This document shows, in pieces, positions 6,090 to 12,977 of a stretch of 14,559 bases of DNA. The position numbers and the translations under genes are program-made. Numbering within the stretch: the first letter of the stretch is position 1; each line of letters starts with the position of its first letter. The stretch comes from XYA12-FULL-58-9 sp001798605 (GTDB taxonomy: Bacteria > Myxococcota > XYA12-FULL-58-9), in NCBI GenBank assembly GCA_036736205.1, contig DAINMX010000164.1:1-14559 (forward strand), given 5' to 3'. The notes beneath the pieces were generated by a model. The model ran no database searches, had not been told where the DNA came from, and saw only the letters and a list, made by a program, of their open reading frames with translations.

Positions 6090-7151
6090 ATGGCGCGTGA
6101 AAAGCTGTGTGTGGGCATCGACCTTGGCGCAAGCTCAGTGAAGCTGTGTCAGCTCAAGCGCACCAAGACGGGATACGCCCTGCTGAACTTTGGTTTGGTG
6201 CCCTTACCGTCAGAGGCGGTGGTCGACGGGGCGTTGATGAACTCGCCGCGAATCGTCGAGGCGATCCAAGAGCTCATGGCGGCCCATCGAATCAAAAACA
6301 AACATGTGGCGTTGTCGATCTCTGGCCACTCCGTGATCATCAAAAAGATTCCGTTACCGCAGATGTCCGCCGCGGAGCTGCAAGAGTCCATTCAGTGGGA
6401 GGCGGAGCAGTTCATTCCGTTTGATATTCAAGACGTCCATATTGATGTGCAGATCGTTAATCAGCAATCGGCGCAGCAAGGACAAATGGACGTCGTTCTG
6501 GTTGCGGCCAAGAAAGATCTCGTTAACGAGTACACCTCGGTCATCATTGAGGCCGGATTGGAGCCAGTGATCTGCGACGTTGACGCCTTTGCCGTCCAAA
6601 ACATGTTCGAGGCGAACTATGAGAACGCCCTCGACTCGACGGTAGCGCTGGTCAACGTCGGTGCCTCCAAGACAAACATCAACATCATCTCCGGCGGCAT
6701 TCCAAGTTTCACCCGTGATCTCACTATCGGCGGCAATGCCTTCACCGAAGAGATACAAAAACAGATGAACTTGTCCTTTGACGAGGCCGAGTCCCTCAAA
6801 ATTGGTGGTACCGCGAGTGGCAGGGACACAGATGTGGTCATCCCTCACGACGTGCAACGCGCGCTGCAATCGGTGGCTGAGAACGTCACCAGCGAAGTGC
6901 AGCGGTCCATAGACTTTTACGCCGCCACCAGTGCCGATCCGACGCCGTCGGAGCTGTACCTCACAGGTGGCAGTGCCCGCTTGCAGGCGTTGGCTCGGGC
7001 CTTGGAGGCTCGAATCAACGTCCCGGTTCATACAGTGGATCCATTCCGTCGAATCGCTCTTAACCCGCAGGACGAGGGTTATCTCCGTTCATTTGGTCCG
7101 GCAGCCGGTGTGGCCGTGGGACTCGCACTTCGTTATGCAGGAGACGGCTGA
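6090..7151 (+). CDS. pilM: PilM, actin-like cytoplasmic component of the type IV pilus alignment complex
   Basis: PilM is a 353-residue cytoplasmic actin-fold ATPase-like protein that binds the N-terminal tail of PilN and connects the inner-membrane alignment complex to the motor ATPases. The sequence shows the first phosphate loop GIDLGASSVKL (9-19), the family motif QWEAEQFIPFD (102-112), the second phosphate loop LVNVGASKTNI (188-198) and the adenosine-binding LYLTGGSARLQAL (289-301). Length is typical. The start is firm: AGGAG lies 6 bases before the ATG. Its stop overlaps the pilN ATG by one base (TGATG), so the two are translationally coupled. It is the first gene of pilMNOPQ and is probably driven from the sigma-54-like promoter about 80 bases upstream. 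Nothing looks broken. Confidence 0.96.
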   Translation: MAREKLCVGIDLGASSVKLCQLKRTKTGYALLNFGLVPLPSEAVVDGALMNSPRIVEAIQELMAAHRIKNKHVALSISGHSVIIKKIPLPQMSAAELQESIQWEAEQFIPFDIQDVHIDVQIVNQQSAQQGQMDVVLVAAKKDLVNEYTSVIIEAGLEPVICDVDAFAVQNMFEANYENALDSTVALVNVGASKTNINIISGGIPSFTRDLTIGGNAFTEEIQKQMNLSFDEAESLKIGGTASGRDTDVVIPHDVQRALQSVAENVTSEVQRSIDFYAATSADPTPSELYLTGGSARLQALARALEARINVPVHTVDPFRRIALNPQDEGYLRSFGPAAGVAVGLALRYAGDG

Positions 7152-7708
7152 TGTTGCGAATCAATCTGCTGCCAATCAAGGCGGCACGAAAACACGACAC
7201 GGCCAAGTTCGAGCTGCTTGTGTTCATGGGCGGTGTCGGGGTGTTGGTGCTCGCCCTGTTTCTCTTCCACAGCGTACGGTTGTCAGACTTGAAGGAAACC
7301 GAGGACAGGATCGCGGCTGTGAAGAAGCAAATCGAGCAGCTCAAGCAAGACGTCGTCCGTGTAGAGGACTTTAAGAAAAAGGCGGCGACACTCGAGAAAA
7401 AGATCAAGGTCATCAATGACCTGCAGACAAAGAGGATAAGCCCCGCAAAGATGCTCGATGAGATCGCGACGATTCTGACCGATCAAGACAAGGTCTGGTT
7501 GAGTAAGCTCGACGAGAAAGACGGCAAGTTGGTTTTCTCGGGGGGAGCGATGGAGCACGAGGATATCTCTGAGTTCCAGCTCGCGCTGGAACGCCGCGCC
7601 AAGCTCATCAAGGATGTGAAGCTCACCGTGGTGGCCGCCAAGAAATTCAAAGACCATGACTACTTAGAGTGGAATATGGAGTGCACCGCCACCTACAGGG
7701 ACGGGTGA
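7151..7708 (+). CDS. pilN: PilN, inner-membrane protein of the type IV pilus alignment complex
   Basis: This 185-residue bitopic membrane protein dimerises with PilO in the periplasm and holds PilM through its N-terminus. The PilM-binding motif INLLP is at residues 4-8. One transmembrane helix spans about residues 22-42 (hydrophobic, with GGVGVLVLALFLF), followed by a charged coiled coil (44-95) and a small periplasmic alpha/beta domain. Size and order are standard. Its ATG overlaps the pilM stop by one base, and pilO starts three bases after its stop. Confidence 0.95.
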   Translation: MLRINLLPIKAARKHDTAKFELLVFMGGVGVLVLALFLFHSVRLSDLKETEDRIAAVKKQIEQLKQDVVRVEDFKKKAATLEKKIKVINDLQTKRISPAKMLDEIATILTDQDKVWLSKLDEKDGKLVFSGGAMEHEDISEFQLALERRAKLIKDVKLTVVAAKKFKDHDYLEWNMECTATYRDG

Positions 7709-7711
7709 GGT

Positions 7712-8323
7712 ATGGATAAGTACATTGAGAAATGGGCAAAGATTCAGCCCCGACAGCGTTACCTCATCATCGCAGGAGTCGGTGTCGCCATCATTTTTGG
7801 GTATTGGTACCTGTTCCACACAGAGGTTTCCTCAAAGCTCGCTCGTGTCGAAAAAGAATACCGCACGATGGAGTCCGAACGGGCCGAGAAACAGGCGTAT
7901 GTCGACAACCTCGCCAAATATGAGGCTAGGCTCAATGAGTTGCAGCAAGACCTCAACGTGGCGCGAGCCCAATTGCCGGATAACGCCGACGTGGCGCAGT
8001 TGTTGGCGCAACTGGGTAACAAAGGACGCCAATCTGGGTTGGTCATTGATCAGTTCAAACCCGGTGGCGAGACCGAAAGGGACTACGTTGCTGAGATCGC
8101 TTTTGCCATCGAGGTCGCTGGCTCATTTCATGAAATCGCGACCTTCATTGATGCGATTGGCTCGATGGACCGAATCGTCAATGTGACAAACATCACCATG
8201 ACGAACCCCAAAGAAGAAAACCAGAAAGCGGTCGTAAAAGGTACCTTCGACATCAAGACTTATCGCTTCGTTGCCGTTAGTAAGAAACCGGCAAGTCAGC
8301 CGGACAAGAAGAAGAAGAAATGA
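7712..8323 (+). CDS. pilO: PilO, inner-membrane protein of the type IV pilus alignment complex
   Basis: This 203-residue bitopic protein is the partner of PilN and contacts PilP. It has a short basic N-terminus, one transmembrane helix (about 17-35, YLIIAGVGVAIIFGYWYLF), a coiled coil (38-88, with LPDNADVAQLLAQL following, typical of PilO) and a ferredoxin-like periplasmic domain ending with VKGTFDIKTYRFV. The C-terminus ends in PDKKKKK. The stop overlaps the pilP ATG (ATGA, four bases), and the AAGAAGAAG run encoding the lysine tail doubles as a purine-rich ribosome-binding region for pilP. Confidence 0.95.
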   Translation: MDKYIEKWAKIQPRQRYLIIAGVGVAIIFGYWYLFHTEVSSKLARVEKEYRTMESERAEKQAYVDNLAKYEARLNELQQDLNVARAQLPDNADVAQLLAQLGNKGRQSGLVIDQFKPGGETERDYVAEIAFAIEVAGSFHEIATFIDAIGSMDRIVNVTNITMTNPKEENQKAVVKGTFDIKTYRFVAVSKKPASQPDKKKKK

Positions 8324-8898
8324 ACGACACCGTCAAGCACCGTCCGAGGTTCGCACATCTGCTCGCGGTGACGGTCATCGTTGCCGTAAGCAGTTGTGGC
8401 GACGATGAGGATCGGCCCGCATCCGTGCCAACCACGCTCGAGTCCAAAGTCGACAAGCCCAAAACCGCCGCGGATGCAGATGCCAAGGCCGAGGCAGAGC
8501 CAGCACCGCCGCAATGGAGCTACTCTCCGGTGGGCAAACGCGACCCATTTAGGTCATATCTAACCGCGTTGGCGGCCGAATCGGCCGTGGACCAACCGCT
8601 TGTCGACACCCAGAAGTATGAGCTCGACCAGTATCGACTCACAGGCGTGGTCACCGGAACCGCTCGACCCTCCGCCATGGTGGAGGATCCTGAGGGTAAG
8701 GGTCACACGCTGTGGATCAATTCCAAGTTAGGTAAGAACGGCGGCATCGTAACCCGAATCGGCATGTTACGGCGGAGCCAAAAGGGCGTCGCGGTCATCG
8801 GCATTGTGGTGACCGAAGAGATCCGCTCGCAAACTGGAGATCGGATCCGGGTACCGTTGGAAATACCTCTACCGCAACTCGACACTGAAACGCGCTGA
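8320..8898 (+). CDS. pilP: PilP, inner-membrane-associated pilus lipoprotein
   Basis: PilP (192 residues) links the PilN/PilO complex to the secretin PilQ across the periplasm. The N-terminal hydrophobic segment (11-25) ends in a lipobox-like VSSC with Cys 26 as the lipidation site, followed by GDDED. A flexible Ala/Lys/Pro-rich linker (about 30-65) leads to the family motif GKRDPFRSY (72-80), and then to the C-terminal beta-sandwich (about 105-185), including YRLTGVV and IRVPLEIP. Length is typical. It overlaps pilO by four bases and is separated from pilQ by 19 bases that carry the pilQ ribosome site. Confidence 0.94.
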   Translation: MNDTVKHRPRFAHLLAVTVIVAVSSCGDDEDRPASVPTTLESKVDKPKTAADADAKAEAEPAPPQWSYSPVGKRDPFRSYLTALAAESAVDQPLVDTQKYELDQYRLTGVVTGTARPSAMVEDPEGKGHTLWINSKLGKNGGIVTRIGMLRRSQKGVAVIGIVVTEEIRSQTGDRIRVPLEIPLPQLDTETR

Positions 8899-8917
8899 AG
8901 GACCGAGGAGCCAATCC

Positions 8918-11900
8918 ATGGCAAGCATTGAGCACACAAAACAGCAGTCGCAGACGACGAGGGGGCTGATGGGCATGGCCTCATGGGCGCGCCCGCGGTT
9001 ACCGCACATCGCCGCCCTCGTGGCGATAGCCATCGCAGCCACAGCGCAGGCATCAGGAAAGACAGTTATCGAGGGCATCGAGGTCGACGCGGGTGGTGCC
9101 GACCGGACTGTGCGGATCCGCACTTCATCGGAGCCGACCTTCACGGTGTTCCGTTTGCAGAATCCGATGCGGGTGGTCGTCGACGTTTCCGGCGGCGATC
9201 TCTCGCAACTGAAGAGTCCCATCACCGTCGGCGACGGCGTTGTCGATCAGATAGCTATGCGGCAGTTTTCCGCCGACGGTTTCATGATCGCCCGCATCAT
9301 CGTTGGCTTCGACAATGAAGTTGCCTACGAGGTCAAAGCCCAGGGTCGTGCAGTCGTTATCACGACGGGTGACGCGCCGTCCGTTCCCGTTGATCGTGCC
9401 CTGCCGCCACCCGCAGCGCCTGTCGATCATGGAGCCGCCGAGCGCTTGGTGGAGAGTCGCAAACAGGCGGAGCTTGCAGCACAACGGGCAGTCGAAGAGC
9501 GCCAACGTGCAGAGGAAGCAGCGACCTATGCTGCGGCACAACAACGCGAGGCGGAGATGAAGGCCGCAGAGGCAAAGCGCCTGCACGCGGAAGCCGAGCG
9601 CGCACAAACAGAGGCTGCGACCTTGCGAGAGCAAGCTGAGAAGGCCATCGCCAGAGATCGCAGTGAAGCGCAGAGGTCTCTGCAGCTAGCCGAGGAACGA
9701 CTTCGCCGCATCGAGAGCGAACAACATCAGGTAGCATCCGCGCGTGCAGAGGCAGATCGCATTGCCGCGAAGGCGGAGCAATCACGACGCAACGCCGAAG
9801 AAACAGCAGCGGCCGCGGAGGCAAAGCACAAACAACGGGTCGCCGGTGTCGAAGAGCAAATTGCTCAGGCACAAAAAGAAAAGGAGGCGGCGGATGCTGC
9901 ATGGAAACGGGCGCGACAGGCTAAGGAAGAGGCGGAGAAGGCCGAAACGATTGCGTCGCAAGCAACACAGGCTGCTCTGGAAACCCGCAAGGTGACGACC
10001 ACCAAACTCGCCCGCATCGAAGAAAGGGAGCGGGAGCTTGAGGCCAAATACCGCGCCATTGGGGCCCGCGAGCAAGAACTCGAAACGGAGCGCCAACTAA
10101 CGGTGGCGCAGCAGCGTGAGCTCGAGAAGCAAAAATCTGCAGCACAACAAAAAGAAAAACGTCTGGCAGATCGACTGCGAGAGGTCGCCGCACAACAACA
10201 GCGTGTGGAATCCGAACGCCAACGGATATCCATTCTGCAGGCCAAGGTGGATGAGGCCCAGGCGGCAATCGCCCATGAACGCGCCAACCTCGAGAAGGCG
10301 CGTGAGAGTTTTGCCAAAAAGAAGTCCCATGGTGAGGCCCGCGATGCAAATCAAGTGGCTCGGGAGCTTGCCGCCGAGCGAGAAAAACTCAACGCAACAC
10401 AGACCGGCGTCGAAGCAGCGCAGCGCGAATTGGAAGCGGAGCGGAGCAAGCTTGCCAACGCGCGTCGCAAGCTCGAAAAGGCACAGGAGGGACAGCGACA
10501 GCTGGAGCAGGAACGCAAGTCGCTCGAACGTGAGCGCCGTGAGATAGATGAACAGCGCAATGAACTGGCGAAAAAGGAGGCGGCACTCGAACGCCAGAAG
10601 TTGGCGGCCAAGGAACGTCAAACCCAGGAGCGGGCGGATCAACAACGTCAGCGAGATGAACAGGAGTCACGGGCGGCGGCGAGAGAGAAACAGGCTGCCG
10701 AAGAGCGTGCGAGCCTCGCTGCTGAGCGTCGCCAGCTTGAGGCGGAGCGCCAGAAGGTTACTCGTGTGGACAAGAGATCTCGGCGTGCGGCCTCGACCGC
10801 CTCATTCATCGAACCCAACGAGTCACGTGTGACTTTGGCAAGCACAACTCTTCCTGCACAGATGGGCGTGTCTCGGAGTGATCGTAACCTCGTCTTGGAG
10901 GGCGTCGAGCGCAACGGCAGCGGTAATGAGGCGGGAGTTCTGCTGCGCGTCAGTGGTGGAACCCCGAGTTACGAGGCGCAACGCATCGAAAATCCGCCGC
11001 GCTTGGTGCTGGACTTGGCCGATACAGTGCATGGGTCGAAACGTACGAGCCTCTCGATCAAGACACCGTTCATTTGGCGGGTTCGCCTCGGGGACCACGG
11101 CAGCGTGGCGCGGGTGGTCTTTGATTTGACGACCGATACTTCGAAACACGTGATCACTGCGACGGCGGAGGGACTCTTGGTTACCATGGAGGCACCGCCA
11201 ACAATGCCGGTGGCTACAAACTCAGAGTTGGAGGCAGACTCCGCGGAGAAGAGTCAACCAACAGCAGCGCCCGTTGCTCCGTCGGGGGAGGTCAAGGCGG
11301 TCCATTTGAAGGATTTGCGCTTCAAGGGTGCCGGTGAGCTCGCCGAGATCATGTTGGACGTTGGCAGTGAGGTATCACCTCGAGTGGACAACCGATCTAA
11401 GAAGGCTTGGGTCCTGGAACTGCATGGTGCCACTGTTCCCAAGCAACTGGAGCGCAGCCTCGACACGACGGCCTACGGCACGGTTGTTCGCTTGGTCTCA
11501 ACGTACCAGGCGACAGAAAATCCGCCGGTGGTGAAGATTGTTGCCAATCTTTCAGGGAAGGCCACGTTTGATCTCGAGCGTAGGAATGGCTTGTTGGTGT
11601 GGAGGATTCGTGGCAAGGCCGGAACGATGGTCGCCAGCGTTGTGGCACCGCAAACAGCAGGTTTTACTGCCGAGGCGACGGTGCTAGCTACGAGCACGCC
11701 GAAGCAGACGCGCAAAGAATCGAAGCGGCGCATCACCATCGACCTCAAGGACGCAGACATTGTCAACGTATTGCGCCTTCTGGCAGAGGTTTCAGGCGAG
11801 AACATCGTCGCCAGTGACGACGTCAAGGGCAAGATCACGCTACACTTGAGTGAGGTACCTTGGGACGAAGCACTCGAGACTATTCTCAAGACCAAGGGAT

Positions 11901-12973
11901 ACGACAAGGTCAGGCACCACAACATCTTGCGTATTGCACTTTCGGAGACGATTCAAAAGGAACGGGAGCAGGCGCTGGCGACCCAGAAGGCAAATGAACA
12001 GGTCGAGCCGACACTCATTAAGATGGTTCCAATCAACTACGCAGATGCCAAGGAGATCGAATCTCAGGTGAAGTCGCTGCTCACCGGCCGCGGCACGGTC
12101 CAGGTCGATTCGCGCACCAACACTTTGATCATCGAGGACATCAAATCGAACATTGACCGAGTGGTCTTGCTGACCCGCCATCTCGACAAACAGACGCCGC
12201 AAGTGTTGATCGAGGCCCGCATCGTCGAGGCGACCACAAACAACAGTGAGGCGCTAGGCATTCAGTGGGGCGGGAACCTTCAGGCATCGGCGGCCACGGG
12301 CAATGCCACGGGGCTGTCGTTCCCCAACAGCATTCAGAATGACTTCGCCGTCAATGTTCCCGCCGGCATTGCGAGCGGTGGCGCCCTTGGTTTTGTCTTC
12401 GGTTCAGCGGGTGGGAGCTCGCTGTTGAATTTGCGTCTGCAGGCTCTCGAGGAAGAGGGCAAAGGAAAGATCATAAGCTCTCCGCGGATCACCACGCTCG
12501 ACAATCGGACCGCGAAGATCTCCCAGGGAATCGACATTCCCATCACCGTGACATCGCAAATGGGTGTCGCGAGTACGCGCTTCGTGGCCGCCGCTCTCGA
12601 GCTCGAGGTCACGCCGCACGTAACCAACGATGGCAGCGTGTTGATGAAGATCAAGACTTCCAAGAATGAGCCCAACTTGGGACTGGTGGGTTTTGACAAC
12701 ACGCCGAGTATTGCCAAGAAGAATGCGGAGACAGAGGTATTGGTCCGTGATGGCGACACAACAGTCATCGGCGGCATCTACACACGCAGCACCTCCGAAG
12801 TCTATTCCAAAGTGCCAATCTTGGGCGATCTGCCCATCATCGGTTGGCTCTTCAAATCGAGAAATAGGGAAGACAAACGTGCGGAGCTGTTGATCTTCAT
12901 TACGCCGCGGATCGTCAATCGTCAGGAGTCGGTCGTACAAAGTGGCTCACTCCCAGGAGGGGTTGTACCCTAA
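8918..12973 (+). CDS. pilQ: PilQ, type IV pilus outer-membrane secretin with giant coiled-coil insertion
   Basis: PilQ forms the outer-membrane channel for the pilus. At 1351 residues it is several hundred residues longer than common PilQ proteins (about 700-900). Order: signal peptide (cut near AQA-SG, residue 46); AMIN domain 1 (49-150); Pro-rich linker; a charged, proline-free coiled coil of about 445 residues (172-618), rich in Glu, Arg, Lys, Gln and Ala; AMIN 2 (656-758); AMIN 3 (793-898); STN domain (938-1008); N1 secretin domain (1032-1092); and the secretin barrel (about 1095-1333) with GKGKIISSPRITTLDN and the terminal ELLIFITPRIV. The AMIN domains bind peptidoglycan. GAGGAG stands 7 bases before the chosen ATG; an ATG at 8969 would shorten the pre-signal stretch. 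There is no frameshift or stop in the insertion, so it is a real part of the protein. It contains no cysteine. Confidence 0.95.
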   Translation: MASIEHTKQQSQTTRGLMGMASWARPRLPHIAALVAIAIAATAQASGKTVIEGIEVDAGGADRTVRIRTSSEPTFTVFRLQNPMRVVVDVSGGDLSQLKSPITVGDGVVDQIAMRQFSADGFMIARIIVGFDNEVAYEVKAQGRAVVITTGDAPSVPVDRALPPPAAPVDHGAAERLVESRKQAELAAQRAVEERQRAEEAATYAAAQQREAEMKAAEAKRLHAEAERAQTEAATLREQAEKAIARDRSEAQRSLQLAEERLRRIESEQHQVASARAEADRIAAKAEQSRRNAEETAAAAEAKHKQRVAGVEEQIAQAQKEKEAADAAWKRARQAKEEAEKAETIASQATQAALETRKVTTTKLARIEERERELEAKYRAIGAREQELETERQLTVAQQRELEKQKSAAQQKEKRLADRLREVAAQQQRVESERQRISILQAKVDEAQAAIAHERANLEKARESFAKKKSHGEARDANQVARELAAEREKLNATQTGVEAAQRELEAERSKLANARRKLEKAQEGQRQLEQERKSLERERREIDEQRNELAKKEAALERQKLAAKERQTQERADQQRQRDEQESRAAAREKQAAEERASLAAERRQLEAERQKVTRVDKRSRRAASTASFIEPNESRVTLASTTLPAQMGVSRSDRNLVLEGVERNGSGNEAGVLLRVSGGTPSYEAQRIENPPRLVLDLADTVHGSKRTSLSIKTPFIWRVRLGDHGSVARVVFDLTTDTSKHVITATAEGLLVTMEAPPTMPVATNSELEADSAEKSQPTAAPVAPSGEVKAVHLKDLRFKGAGELAEIMLDVGSEVSPRVDNRSKKAWVLELHGATVPKQLERSLDTTAYGTVVRLVSTYQATENPPVVKIVANLSGKATFDLERRNGLLVWRIRGKAGTMVASVVAPQTAGFTAEATVLATSTPKQTRKESKRRITIDLKDADIVNVLRLLAEVSGENIVASDDVKGKITLHLSEVPWDEALETILKTKGYDKVRHHNILRIALSETIQKEREQALATQKANEQVEPTLIKMVPINYADAKEIESQVKSLLTGRGTVQVDSRTNTLIIEDIKSNIDRVVLLTRHLDKQTPQVLIEARIVEATTNNSEALGIQWGGNLQASAATGNATGLSFPNSIQNDFAVNVPAGIASGGALGFVFGSAGGSSLLNLRLQALEEEGKGKIISSPRITTLDNRTAKISQGIDIPITVTSQMGVASTRFVAAALELEVTPHVTNDGSVLMKIKTSKNEPNLGLVGFDNTPSIAKKNAETEVLVRDGDTTVIGGIYTRSTSEVYSKVPILGDLPIIGWLFKSRNREDKRAELLIFITPRIVNRQESVVQSGSLPGGVVP
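9431..10771 (+). other. sequence coding for the PilQ coiled-coil insertion
   Basis: This stretch codes for PilQ residues 172-618. It has no proline or tryptophan-rich fold signature and repeats Glu/Arg/Lys/Gln/Ala in heptad-like order (for example ELEAER, KLEKAQEGQRQLEQER, RRQLEAER), like TolA or myosin-rod segments. As one straight helix it would be about 65-67 nm long (0.15 nm per residue), far more than the periplasm is deep, so it must fold back, lie along the cell wall or bundle. Only the region's composition and periodicity are seen; its structure is inferred. Confidence 0.8.
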
Positions 12974-12977
12974 ATCC

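Noticed and set aside
6354..7031. A 225-codon open frame on the minus strand opposite pilM.
   Set aside because: It lies wholly antisense to a clear PilM gene, has no family motif, and arises from the codon bias of pilM.
9360..10645. Several long open frames on both strands within the PilQ coiled-coil region.
   Set aside because: The low-complexity Glu/Arg/Gln codons produce stop-poor shadow frames rich in Arg, Ser and Cys. The PilQ frame joins known domains on both sides and is the real one.
12963..12977. A TTG at 12963 as the start of the shikimate kinase fusion.
   Set aside because: The AGGAGG would be only two bases away, too close to work, and the ATG at 12978 lies right after the pilQ stop.
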